Assembly (NCBI GenBank): GCA_027600665.1
Contig: JADGJL010000170.1
Coordinates: 1 to 29,682 of the forward strand
Source of the DNA: Irineochytrium annulatum
Taxonomy: Eukaryota > Chytridiomycota > Chytridiomycetes > Chytridiales > Chytridiaceae
Length of the DNA stretch: 29,682 bases
Direction of reading: 5' to 3'
Part shown: positions 10,714 through 21,036 of the stretch, piece after piece
How positions within the stretch are numbered: the first letter of the stretch is position 1
Layout of the letters: the number at the start of each line of letters is the position of its first letter
Translations under genes and position numbers: made by a program
The notes under the pieces: generated by a model
Told to the model about the DNA's origin: nothing
The model's input: only the letters and a program-made list of their open reading frames with translations
The model's database searches: none

Positions 10714-13700
10714 ATGTTGACGAGCGCTGCCGGTGTTATCTCGCTCCTGGACGAGCCAGATGAGGAGCTAAAGGTTTACGCGTTGCAGCAGCTCAATCCG
10801 CTCGTCGATCAATTTTGGGCAGAGATCGCGGATGCCGTTCCCAAGATGTGAGTCGCTCGGCGGCGCACCCGTGTATGCTAATGAACGCGCTAGTGAGGCA
10901 CTTCATGAGGATGATGGGTTTAAGTACAGAACGCTGGCTGCTTTGGTCGCCTCCAAGGTAATAGTCGCGGTTAATGCTCATTTAATGCTTTTCAGGTATA
11001 CTACCACTTGGGGGAGCTGGACGAGTCGCTCACGTTTGCACTTGGCGCTGGCGACCTTTTCGACACATCCTCTAAAAATGAATACGTGGAGGCAATCATA
11101 TGTTCGTTAATCGTTCGATTTAGTTTTGTAACGTTGTCTTTAGCCAAGGGCATTGATACTTACATCGCCCTCCGGAATAACAAGTCAAAGGTGGATCCCT
11201 TACTGGAAGAGGTGGTCCAGCGCATGTTCCAACGTTGCTACAAGGATGGGGAGTACAAGCAAGCGATTGGGATTGCTTTGGAGTCATTGCGGCTGGATGT
11301 CCTGAAGGAGGCGATTGTGAAGGGGAAGTCTCAGAAGGATCTGCTTTCGTATGTCTTAACGGCCGCTATCACCATCGTTCAAAACGTGGAGTTCAGAACC
11401 GAGGTATAAGTGCGTGAGCAAACTGTCGTTGATCATTTTAAGGTTTTGCAAATGCTTGTTGAGATATATGGAAGCCTTCAGGAGCCCGATTACATCGCAA
11501 CTAGCCAGTGTTTTTTGTACCTGAATGCGCCGGGGAAGTCGGCGGACCTTCTGCAGAAGCTCGTGAAAATAGACGACTATCACACGCTCCTCGCGTACCA
11601 GATCGCATTTGATTTGGAGGAGAACGCTACCCAGGAGTTCTTGATTAATGTTCTTTCGGCTCTTCCAGCCGCTTCGGCCGCCGTTGCATCGTCGCCGGCT
11701 CCCGCCGACGCTATGGACACGGACGAGTCCGCTCCCCTGGTTGTAGCAACATCGTCTTCTAGCGACCCGAACGCGCAGAAGTTTGAGAAGATCCGCACTA
11801 TCCTTTCCGGAGAGCTCTCGATTTCGCTCCACCTCGAGTTCTTGTCGCGGAATAACAAGACAGATCTTTTGATTTTGAAAAAGACCAAGGAGGCTTTGGA
11901 GGCTCGGAGTGCTGTCTACCATCAGGCTATTACCGTTGCGAATGCCTACATGAACGCCGGGACCACGAGCGACGAGTTTTTGAGGCAGAACCTTGAATGG
12001 CTTGCCAAGGCCACGAACTGGACGAAGTTCATTGCTACGGCTGCCTTGGGAACTATTCATAAGGTTTGTCAGCTTAGAGAGATTCTTTACTCATTTGGTG
12101 AAGGGTCAAATTTCAGTCGGTATGGCACTTCTCGGTCCGTACCTACCGAAGGATGGCGTGACGGGCTCGTCGTACTCCGAGGGTGGTTCTTTGTTTGCAC
12201 TCGGCTTGATTCATGCGAACCACGGAGCTGGAGTCCTGGAGTATTTGGCCACCGCGTTGAAAAACACGCAGAACGAAGTCATACAACATGGAGCGTGTCT
12301 TGGTCTTGGTGTTGCTGGCATGGCAACTGGAAATGACGGTTCGTTTCTTTTTTTTCGACTGGTGATGGACTTACAAATATCAGATGTCTATGAGGACTTA
12401 AAAAACGTTCTGTTCACCGACAGCGCCGTGGCGGGTGAGGCTGCTGGCTTGGCTATGGGCTTGGTGATGCTCGGTACAGCCAGTCCGAAGGCTATTGAGG
12501 AAATGCTGCAGTATGCGCACGAGACGCAGCACGAGAAAATTATTCGCGGTTTGGCTATCGGTATCGCGTTGATAATGTACGGAAAGGAGGAGGGTGCTGA
12601 TACTATCATCCAGCAACTTTGTATGGATAAGGTGCGCATTTTAATATGTGGCCGTTATCATTTAATTAATTTTTAGGATCCGATTTTACGATACTCTGGC
12701 ATCTACACTGTCGCTATGGCCTACAGCGGCACTGGCAACAACAAGGCTATAAAGAGGTTGCTGCACGTCGCCGTTTCCGATGTCAACGACGATGTTCGGC
12801 GTGCCGCCGTTACAGCCCTTGGCTTCGTCCTGTTTCGCACGCCTGCCCAAGTGCCGCGCATTGTTCAGCTTCTTTCAGAAAGTTACAACCCGCATGTCCG
12901 GTACGGTGCGACTCTTGCCCTCGGCATCTCGTGCGCTGGAACTGCTCTGCCTGAGGCGCTGGAACTTATCGAGCCGATGACGAAGGACCCTGTTGATTTC
13001 GTCCGCCAGGGTGCTTTAATCGCTACCGCTATGATTTTGGTTCAGCAGAACGAGGCTTCATCTATGTCGAAGGCCGACGCGGCGAGAAAGCAGTTTGATT
13101 CGATCATTGCCGATCGACACGAGGATGTAATGGCTGTATTTGGTGCTGTCCTGGCGCAGGGTATTATGGACGCGGGAGGGCGAAACGTGACGATTTCTCT
13201 GCGAAGCCCGTCGGGTCTGCCGAACATGTCGGCAGTTGTTGGAATGGCTGTGTTCACCCAATTTTGGTATTGGTATCCGTTGACGCACTTCCTATCGCTG
13301 GCCTTCACCCCTACTGCGATTATTGGGCTAAACAGCGAGTTGCAGGTCTGTAGCGGCCGTTATTGCCGCTTAGTGTAATGAATGCTGACATGTCAAATGA
13401 TGTAGATCCCGAAGTTTGACTTTATTTCCAATGCGCGCCCTTCTCTATTTGCGTACCCTCCGTCTATCAAGCCCCCGGAAACGAAGGAGGTCGCTAAGGT
13501 TGCAACTGCGGTTTTATCAACGACGGCGCGAGCTATGGCACGAGCAAAGAAGACCGAGAAGGCGAAGGAGGACGCGATGGATACGGATGAGAAGAAGGAG
13601 ACCCCGGTGACAACGGAGCCTTCTAAAGAAGGAGAGAAGGCAGGTTGCTATCAATACAGTAAATGATGGTAACCAGTATCCTCACGATAAGACGGACGAG

Positions 13701-14059
13701 AAGGAGAAATCCGCCGAGAAGAAAAAGAAGAAGGAGCCCTCATCCGAAATTTTGGACAACCTCGCCAGGGTGCTACCCACGCAACTCAAGTATATCAGCT
13801 TCCGCGACAGTTCTAGGTATATTCCCGTCAAGAAGGAGTTGACTGGCGGCATTATCATAATGAATGACCGGACCCCCAAGGAACCGGCCGAACTGATCAC
13901 TGTTTCTCATAGTATGTTGTCTGTCCGTTTTTCGTGCTAAGTTGCTCTTTAGCGAAAGCACCCGTGCAACCAACCGCAACAGCGACCGCGACCGCTGCGC
14001 CGTCGACAACTCCTGCATCTACTGCTCCGGCGGAAGACTCGGCAATGCCCACGGAATAG
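10714..14059 (+). CDS. RPN2: 26S proteasome regulatory subunit RPN2 (PSMD1)
   Basis: Exons are 10714-10847, 10894-10957, 10996-11101, 11144-11403, 11443-12063, 12104-12338, 12384-12631, 12677-13345, 13406 to about 13639, about 13692-13911 and 13953-14059, giving about 965 aa. Strong landmarks include [18 protein letters not shown] at the N terminus, [76 protein letters not shown] and [21 protein letters not shown]. The middle (about 400-790) is the proteasome/cyclosome repeat toroid. A charged Lys/Glu insert and an Ala/Thr/Pro-rich tail follow. RPN2 is the largest base subunit of the 19S particle and scaffolds RPN13, RPN1 and RPN10 contacts. Introns are 38-60 nt; the fourth and fifth end in AAG. 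The intron inside the charged insert (between 13607 and 13691) has no clean GT..AG solution in frame and is left open. Confidence 0.95.
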
Positions 14060-14276
14060 GGACTGAGTAGCTTGTATTTTTTTATTAAAATATATGATAA
14101 TGTGCAATCGCGTGGACGCAAAGTGGCATTGTCTTCATAATTAATTAAGGTCAGTAAAGGCGACTTTCAGGTCTAAGGTGCCTCCCGAACGCCGGTCGTC
14201 TAACATACGCGACCATCCATCACACAAGCGCAACGCCATTTATCACAAATATAGCTCTACAGAAGTGACAGTGGTA
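14060..14276. other. Short convergent 3' interval between RPN2 and the MOB gene
   Basis: An AT-rich 217-bp gap between two facing stop codons. It contains TATTAAAATATATG (near 14080) and the palindrome TTAATTAA (near 14139-14148), plausible 3'-end processing material. No gene is visible. Confidence 0.5.
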
Positions 14277-15187
14277 TCAAACGCGCGATGCATCTACGTT
14301 ATCTAACTCTGCAATCAAGTCGGAGATGGGTGCGAAGTCTTTCTTGTCTAGTAACTCAAATTCTCTCCCAAACACCAAAAAGTGTGTAAACAGCGAGTTA
14401 AGATGGCCCTCAATCCCCAATTGCATTATCGTGTCCGAATGCGCGGAGTACACGTGTGCAAATACTCGAAAGAGCTGCTTGAAAATCTGGCGGATCGTGT
14501 TGATAAAGTCGCGTGGAAACTCAACGCCTGCAAAAAAATGGTTCAAAACAATCGACAGATCCTCCTAAATACCTGACTTTGTTGGGAAGATGCTTTGATC
14601 ATTGATAGAGTTTTGCACTGCGGCACAACAATCAGCCATGCTGCAAACTCTAAAAGAAAGGTACCTAGGGTGAAAACGTAATCGACGTACTGATGCGCTG
14701 GTATTTTAACGGATCGTCGCTGGCTGTCTACCCAAGGATATTCATGACCTATATGCATCTAGCGTCACTCGAATTAAGGTAGCTTGCGAGTTTACCAGGC
14801 CCCCCGCTCATGACCGGACAGGTTTGCGACGTGCAATGTTCCGCGAGGACGTGATAGAAAACCATAATGTAGTTGAAGAAGTCGTGCGTGTTCGCCGCGA
14901 GCCTAAACGATCGTTAAATACAAGAGACCCGCGTTGATCAAATCGCGATAAAGCATCTGAAGAATTATTGAAATCAGTGCCTTACCATTCATTCACGTCG
15001 ACGCATCGAGGGATTGAGCAGATCTGGATCGACAAAAAGGGCTGAATTAGCGGGCGTTGTCGCAATCAAACTTCCCTACCTTTTTGAAAGAGCCCTTTAC
15101 GATGCTCTTGGAGACGAATGCTGGTGTTAGGAAGGCTGGATGGTTTCCTGATGAGGCCTGCGATCCGCCTCGCCTGAAGAACGACAT
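14277..15187 (-). CDS. MOB2: Mob2-like NDR/LATS kinase activator (Mob1/phocein family)
   Basis: Six small exons (15187-15080, 15023-14986, 14902-14796, 14748-14665, 14617-14573, 14527-14277; introns 56, 83, 47, 47 and 45 nt) code for 210 aa, a normal MOB length. The N-terminal SKSIVKGSFKK, VDVNEWLAANTHDFFNYI, CTSQTCPVMSGG, YPWVD, VKIPAHQYVDYV and DKKDFAPISDLI segments follow the MOB fold in order. The zinc ligands are present: Cys72, Cys77, His152 and His157. The ALVKGSFK-like leader is a mark of fungal Mob2 proteins, which bind and activate Cbk1/Orb6 NDR kinases in polarity and cell separation. A Mob1 assignment is less likely but not excluded. Upstream of ATG-15187 the frame hits a TGA after one codon, so this start is firm unless a further 5' exon exists. 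Confidence 0.87.
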
Positions 15188-15489
15188 GATTCAAGGCGAC
15201 AACCGGCGGTAACCCCACAATGCAGATAAAGACATCCAAGCAAAATGCAGGGAGATGAATGACAAACAAACCTCTTTTGTTGTATCTAAGATGAAATAAA
15301 ACTTTCCAGTTGAGGTTTTAAATGAAATAGGGGTAACAACAGTAAAGAAGACTAAACAAAAACATCAGCCGACTAAGCACCCGGTGTGCGGTCCCCGGAT
15401 ATGGGCTATTGAAATACGACGGTACACTGAGGCAGACGAAATATAGGGAGCAAAACACTGTTGGAAACAAAGAATGTTTACCAACGGAC
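15188..15489. other. Intergenic interval upstream of the MOB gene
   Basis: About 300 bp between the MOB start and the hypothetical ORF on the same strand. It is A-rich in the middle (15290-15365) and carries no recognisable gene. It presumably holds the MOB promoter. Confidence 0.45.
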
Positions 15490-15909
15490 TTAACAAACCT
15501 TATTAATACATATCGTAAAATTCAACCACCCTTCCTCTCGGCATCTTCTAAGAACGCAATCAGGCCTCTCTACCACGCGCTTCCTGCAAGCATGTCGTGA
15601 CGTCAAATGCACCTTGCAAAAGAACGCTGCGATGAAGAACATGGACGGGAAGTTGCGCCAAGCCCGAGAGTTATGGCCCGATGGAAGCTCCGATGGACGC
15701 CCGGAGCTGGCGCTCGAGTCGTAGAGGTCTAAGGGAGTCAGCGTACGGGTGCTGGGGGGGTTAGCGGACAGGGTGAGGCCCTGGTCGGAATCAAGGCGGA
15801 GGCAAGAGCGTGCGTGGGACACCTTTGGGAAGCGTAAAAGCTTGTCGGCCGTTGGTTCCGAAAGATTACGTCCGGCGGGGGCGTGGACAGCCATCAATTT
15901 TTGGTTCAT
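15490..15909 (-). CDS. Hypothetical small protein (139 aa), not recognised
   Basis: An ATG-initiated open frame of 139 codons. The first 95 residues look protein-like (LSEPTADKLLRFPKVSHAR, then TPLDLYDSSASSGRP, then WRNFPSMFFIAAFFCK), with one short hydrophobic patch near the SMFFIAAFF stretch. After FFCK the sequence reads like non-coding translation. A GT at 15613 with TTGAC and GCAG shortly after would make a 29-nt intron, shorter than any other here; splicing it ends the protein eight residues later. It sits 249 bp from the eIF3g start in divergent orientation. No family is recognised. Codon composition resembles the neighbouring genes. A real short gene and a chance ORF are both possible. 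Confidence 0.4.
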   Translation of the reverse strand: MNQKLMAVHAPAGRNLSEPTADKLLRFPKVSHARSCLRLDSDQGLTLSANPPSTRTLTPLDLYDSSASSGRPSELPSGHNSRAWRNFPSMFFIAAFFCKVHLTSRHACRKRVVERPDCVLRRCREEGWLNFTICINKVC

Positions 15910-16158
15910 CAGTCCTTAGGTCTCCAACCTCACCGGCCTGTAGCTGAAAGGGTGCGTTGAACGCAAATGCCCAATGTCGCAACCATCCAATCCCACTTCC
16001 TCCTTTGTAACAAGGCGACGTCCCTCTGCCTCATCGATACTGTCCATCATCATCGGCGCACAGATCACGGTGCATTATGTCCGAGTTCAAGATCCAAGAT
16101 CCACCACAGTAATGGATGATTAGCGTTTTTGACATTTTTAAAGCATTTTCTGCGCGAG
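15910..16158. promoter_or_regulatory. Putative promoter of eIF3g (and of the divergent hypothetical ORF)
   Basis: This 249-bp interval contains two CCAAT-like elements (near 15969-15975 and 15987-15992) and a direct tandem of AAGATCC just right of 16088. T-rich sequence precedes the eIF3g ATG. Assignment rests on position and these motifs only. Confidence 0.4.
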
Positions 16159-17246
16159 ATGACTGCCGAGTAAGCTCCCACTCAGCCGTTCCATCGCTAA
16201 CCCGCCCGGTAGAGAATCAGGAAAATGGGCCGACGAGGTCGAAGAAGGAGGTAAGAGCCACATTAAATCTATCCGAAGACTAGACCAAATAATTGCACAG
16301 ATGACATGGGCCCTTCCTCCCGCGTGGAACCCGACGGCACAAAGATCGTCGTCGAGTATCGCACCAACGATGACGGCAAGCGCGTCAAAGTCACCTCCAA
16401 GATCCGCACCACCGTCCGCAAGACCATCGTGAACGAAGCCGTCGCCCGCCGCAAAAAGCTCACAAAGTTTGGCGAATCACGTGGCTTGCCGCAGGGGATC
16501 GACTCGGACTCGACGAGCTTTGGGGAGAAGCAGGAGGTTAAGTTTGTGGCGGGGAAATTCATCGACGCGCCCGCGGTGCAGGACGTGAAGCCAAAGCTGG
16601 GTGCCAGCGCGAGCAAGATCATTTGCAGGATCTGCAAAGGGGATCACTGGACGACCAAGTGTCCGTTTAAGGACTCGCATGTGCCGATGGATTCCGGGGC
16701 GGATAAGCCGGCCGGCACGGGATTTAGTGAGTAGTGACCGGGGGGCAATGCCGTGCTGTGTGTAGTCTCTGACCCCATTTTTTTTTGGTTTTCTTAATTG
16801 GGTGTAAACAGTGGACGATGCGGCGGCGGCGAAGACTGCTGGGGGAAGATACGTGCCGCCTGGCATGCGGGGGGGGGCAAGAACAGAAGGGTCCGCGCCG
16901 CCGGGGACGCGGCCGAGGGATGATCTGTCAACGCTGCGGATCACAAATTTGTCGGAGGAGACAACGGAGACGGACGTCAAGGACCTTGTCAGCCGGTTTG
17001 GGCACACGTCTCGAGTGGTATGCTTGGAAGCCTTTTTTTTTTTGTTTTGGGTGCATTAGCGTGTCGCTGACGTTCGATGTGAAGTTCGTCGCGCGGGACA
17101 GGGATACCAACATGTGCAAAGGATTCGCGTTTGTTAGCTTTTACAGCAAAGATGACGCGGATCGGGCGATGCAAGCCCTGAATGGGTACGGCTACGACAA
17201 TCTCATCCTGCACGTCGAGTTTGCGAAGAACAAGGAGCGTGAATGA
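16159..17246 (+). CDS. TIF35: Translation initiation factor eIF3 subunit g
   Basis: Exons are 16159-16169, 16213-16250, 16301-16726, 16812-17017 and 17085-17246 (introns 43, 50, 85 and 67 nt), coding for 280 aa. The first exon has only 11 coding nt. It is supported because splicing yields MTAEESGKWADEVEEG, the WADEVEE signature that opens eIF3g proteins. A CCHC zinc knuckle follows (Cys125, Cys128, His132, Cys137 in CRICKGDHWTTKC), then GRYVPPGMR. A C-terminal RRM has RNP2 LRITNL at 200-205 and RNP1 KGFAFVSF at 239-246. eIF3g binds mRNA and 18S rRNA near the 40S entry channel and aids scanning and reinitiation. The last intron ends in AAG, forced by frame. The stop codon lies 18 bp from the stop of the convergent ACTMAP gene. 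Confidence 0.95.
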
Positions 17247-17264
17247 GAGGGTGGTCGGTTTTTA

Positions 17265-18102
17265 TTAGGGCTTTGATAATAGAACTACTCTCCCGGCCAA
17301 CGTCTCTTTTATGTCGCCGTTGTTCGGGATAATGTATTGACCAGAAGCTAAGACCTCGTTTGAAACACGATCGAGTTGGTGACAGCTTTGATGGAGATTG
17401 TCGGCTATCCATGCGGCGTAATGCATCGATTTGCCATGGGTACATACAAAGAGCGAAGGCGCTGACGTACCATGCGATGGCCTTGCGTCCTTCAGGCTTG
17501 AAAACTCGACTGCAGGTTCGTCTGACTCGATGAAAGCAGCATAACCTTCAGAAAAGCCAGTAAATATGAACATGAACTCCACGAGGCAAAAACCATGAAT
17601 CAAAGTCCAGTGAGCTTTCGTTCCACCCTTCATGGCGGGCTCGTGATTCCCATCCTTGTCGTACGCCACCATGCACAGCCCGCCGAACTCCAGATGCTCG
17701 ACGATGGTCTGATGGGTGTCCCAATTGACTACCGACGCGCGCATCCCGTAGAATTGGGCGGCCAGCGCTGCCATATGGTCTGCAGTGAATATCTCGCCCA
17801 GTTTAGTGAACCCCAGGTGTCTGCCCATCTGCAGTAACGCGTCCACGTGATGATCGTTGCTGTCCCTGCACCCGTGATCTTCCAAAGGCTGGAGACCGAA
17901 GTGTATGGAGGCGAGGAGGACGGACACGAGCCCACATCTGCAGCCATTAGCATGTCATTATTAAAAAACTCGACGATTACGTGGGGCCGACTTGCAACTG
18001 GCGCCTGACCGGATGCCACCTGATCATCCATCTGGCGGGCTCATCCGTGACGAGGCGTGCGCTGCGCTCCAGCACTCGGAGCAACCCCACGTCCTGATCC
18101 AT
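17265..18102 (-). CDS. ACTMAP: Actin maturation protease homologue (ACTMAP / C19orf54 / UPF0692 family)
   Basis: Two exons, 18102-17981 and 17937-17265 (43-nt intron, phase 2, ATGCTAATGG branch-like motif), code for 264 aa. Splicing creates QLQVGPTCGLVSVLL, the family's active-site block with candidate nucleophile Cys42. It is followed by GEIFTADHMAALA, GGLCMVAYDKDGNHEP, KGGTKAHWTLIHGF with the likely catalytic His, and a distal THGKSMHYAAW block. In mammals this cysteine protease removes the acetylated N-terminal residue(s) of actin after the initiator Met, completing actin N-terminal maturation. The start ATG follows an in-frame TGA by position, so it is firm. The protein is somewhat shorter than the human enzyme at the N terminus. 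The gene is divergent from the LIM gene (161 bp) and convergent with eIF3g. Confidence 0.85.
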
Positions 18103-18263
18103 TCATGGCATTTACAAGCCCCAGCCGTTGTTTGATTGCGGCCATCCACGCCATCGCAGGGATCTCAGGCAGGCACATCCACGCGACGCGCCTAGTATGA
18201 TATCTTCGTCCGACGTCCGCCATTGCACTCTTACATTTTGAGCTCCCTGAAGGTCTTTCCGGG
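18103..18263. promoter_or_regulatory. 161-bp divergent promoter between ACTMAP and LIM gene
   Basis: Start codons of the two genes face away from each other across this interval, so it must supply both promoters. No TATA box or strong inverted repeat is seen; the right half is C/T-rich near the LIM start. Confidence 0.5.
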
Positions 18264-19964
18264 ATGGACGACGCCCAATCTCGCTCGCGCGTCAACCTCG
18301 CGTCGCAACTCAACAGCAGCCCCTACCTCCCACCCCTCGCCAACGAACGCAGAAGAGCCGGCACGCACCAGCAGAATTGTTTAACGCGTGCAATCCAGAG
18401 TAACGAGCGGCACCGCGAAGACTTGGGGCGCAGGGCCGGGTACAGCCGACCCATATTCAGCCCATCGCCCACATCGACAAACTCCAACTGGTACATGGGA
18501 ACGCGGCTAAATACTCCTTCGTCGGGCAACATCAACGGTATGTCGACGAACAGCACCTCGACACTGTCGTTGCATGAGCGGTCGATGGCGCGGCGGCTGT
18601 CGAGCGACGTGCAGAGAGTTTACGCGTCTAACCCGTCACTTGCGCGAGGGACGGCGGGGAACCTGTCGGCGTCGACGTCGTTGGCGCGGTTGGATAGACT
18701 TGTGGGTGGGTCTAAGAGACTGTTGACGGCCATGCGGAAGGACGAACCTGCGAAGGCTGAGGAGGAGCGGACGAAGAGTGAAGGACATTATGGAAATTAT
18801 GCGCCCATTGAGGGATGTCAGTGCGCCCGGTGCATGGAACTGGCTGAAACGACCATCAAGCAGCCGGAGGATGTCTCTGAGCCTGCCGGCGCGGCCGACG
18901 CAAGCAAACCGAGCACCGCCAAAAACCCTAAGATGTCGCACCATCATCATCGACGCAAGGTGTCGTTCCTCCACGGCGCTACCGGTAGCAGGCTGACGAC
19001 GGCCGTCATCAAACCGCCGGCGCGTGGGGCGATCGAGCTCACACACGGCGGCGGGTCGTTTGATAACTTACGGAAGGGTGCGGCCTTCACCGTGAAGGCC
19101 GTCAACACGCCGGTAGCGCCAGATGTGGCGACAAAGAGGGACATGCAAATACATCGCTATCAACCAGTGATTCTGAATCCACCTGCCGCCGTCGTCCCGG
19201 AGCAGAAAGACGAAAACTGCGACGAGGACACTAACTCGACGGACGGGGATGAGGACACGGCCGACGAGGAGGAAGCGCGCCCGCATTGTCACGACTGCGA
19301 GCGGGAGTTAGAGAGCGACGACGTCCTCGTCAAAGCCCTGGGAAAACTGTTCCACCCCGAGTGTTTCCGATGCGACGGGCCGTGCAATAAGAAGCTGAGC
19401 GCGGATGAGTTCTACGACAGGGGCGACATGGCGTTTTGTGATGGGTGTTTTGGGCAGTTATTCTGTCCGAGCTGCACGCATTGTAAGGAACCAATACGAG
19501 AGGTAAGGCTTTCTCGCTCTCGCAGAACGTTTCTGAGTCGATACTGGGGGGGGGGCAAAAAGAAAACGGTTCTGGCCATGAACAAGACGTTCCACCCGAA
19601 ATGCTTCGTCTGCAAATTGTGCGGCACCGAATTCTCGGATTTGTCGCAATTTTTCCTAAAGGAGGACGATGTTGTCTGCGTGACGTGTTATCGAACGAAC
19701 GGGGAAAACAACTGTGATATGTGCAAGGCGCCGTTGCAGGTGAGCCCACTTCCCCCTTCATCTATCGGTCCCACGCTCTAACGGCGACTTGCTCAGGGCG
19801 AGTTCGTCCGATTCGGCGACAAAAGGATGCACGCGCATTGCTTTCGGTGCCAGAACTGCTGTCAGGAGATTCATGGGCTGTACGTCGAGTCTTGCGATAG
19901 GCCCATCTGCTTGGCGTGCAGTGATAAGTCGCCGAGCTCGTTTATGAGACGGGCACCTCCTTAG
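18264..19964 (+). CDS. Three-LIM-domain paxillin-like protein
   Basis: Exons are 18264-19502, 19563-19739 and 19797-19964 (introns 60 and 57 nt), coding for 527 aa. The N-terminal about 335 residues are Ser/Arg/Pro-rich and lack a fold I can name, with an acidic patch just before the LIM region. LIM1 begins at Cys342 (CHDC), LIM2 near Cys404 (CTHC) and LIM3 at Cys464 (CDMC). Each has the spaced HPxCF or HxHCF core and CxxC or CxDx pairs expected for two zinc ions. The arrangement matches fungal paxillin-like proteins such as Pxl1, which organise actin and Rho signalling at growth and division sites, but Rga/Lrg-type LIM proteins without their RhoGAP part are an alternative. The first intron keeps the frame even if retained (60 nt), yet removing it restores LIM2 spacing. 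It ends in AAG after a run of ten G. Confidence 0.88.
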
Positions 19965-21036
19965 TTGACGACGTATGTGTGAGCTACACTGATAAAGCGG
20001 CTTCTTCGATCACAAGACGTAACTTTTATGCTGACGGCACACGCATACGATGCTCGCCTTCGAGGACTGCAGCGTCACGACGCTGATGCTTACCATCCGC
20101 GCGGCTGCCGCCTGCGTGTATCCGCTCTGATGCTCATGTTAATCAAACAGGCGCGGGGTCGCCGAGGAAGAAGATGGCTTGCGACTGTTGAGGGGAGGGG
20201 AGGCACGGTTGGGGCACGCTGCGGCAAAAGTGAGGTAGCGAACTTACCGGCTGTATTTAAGGCGTGTGGGTGGTATCTGCGAGAAACGCGAAGGAGCGAA
20301 AACTAGCAACAATGTCAAGGTTGTTAGTATAGTCCGATTATTGCTTATATCGTTTTTTTTTTTGTTCTTTATTTTGGAAAAAAACTTATGACCAAGGGGC
20401 ACGTGCGATGATGGTCGGCGTCTCGTAAATCAATTGTCCTGCAAGATAGGGCGTTTTGCGAATCAAAAGATCGTGGATGCCTGCAATACACTGTGAATAT
20501 AAGCGGTACGGGATAGAAAAGCGGAAGCGCTTCTGGTGGATGCAGAAGGCATTTGGCGTGTGCACATGAAAGCAAGCGTCAAATCCTAATAAAAAAGTAG
20601 GAAGTGGGTGATCTTTTCGATGTTGAAAGATTTTGAAGTATTTGCTGGTTTGGATAGTAACCTCGTCACCCAATTTCATGTCAACAGACGTTAACCTTGC
20701 CATTTGTTTCCAAAACGAACCCAAACCCTTCGCAGGGTGACGGAGGCAGAATCTGATGGGGTCTCACGCGTTTACAGAAACCGAACAATGCACATGTATA
20801 AAGTTGATAATGATGCATTTCGCCTAATAAAGACGACGGCAATTTTGTTCAAATACAGTGATAAGAATTATGGTGGATTTCCTGCTCAATCAAAAAACTG
20901 CATACTTCACGAGCCATGTACGCTAATGCAATTGTAGGTTGTGACTTAGCCATCAACAGACAACTTGGGCTCTTCGGGCCGTATTTCTTTTGGTCCATCG
21001 GTGAATACATTAAAAACAATGATACAATCGTAATGT
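19965..21036. other. Convergent interval of about 1.07 kb, largely unexplained
   Basis: This lies between the 3' ends of the LIM gene and PPCS. The left part (19965-20340) is GC-rich and looks like 3' UTR with chance frames. A T-rich run sits at 20350-20372. The right part holds a 112-codon minus-strand frame (listed separately) and a shorter ATG frame starting at 20998 (about 50 codons, MDQKKYGPKSPSC...). None shows a domain I recognise. Confidence 0.45.
20386..20724 (-). CDS. Possible hypothetical protein, low support
   Basis: An open frame of about 112 codons on the minus strand; the first true ATG within it is near 20702 (MARLTSVDMKLGDEV). The second half reads like a folded protein (HVHTPNAFCIHQKRFRF, then IPYRLYSQCIAGIHDLLIRK), but no family comes to mind. 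Possible splice sites inside (a TTTTTATTAG acceptor near 20590) would change the frame. It could be the last exon of a spliced gene starting at 20998, or a chance frame. Confidence 0.22.
   Translation of the reverse strand: MGSFWKQMARLTSVDMKLGDEVTIQTSKYFKIFQHRKDHPLPTFLLGFDACFHVHTPNAFCIHQKRFRFSIPYRLYSQCIAGIHDLLIRKTPYLAGQLIYETPTIIARAPWS

Noticed and set aside
12064..12118. RPN2 acceptor at TTTCAG (12113-12118)
   Set aside because: Using it shifts the frame and loses the conserved stretch after IHK; the AAG at 12101-12103 gives exact family spacing.
17440..17480. Possible extra intron in ACTMAP at a GTACGT site
   Set aside because: No acceptor keeps the frame nearby and the frame is open and protein-like throughout.
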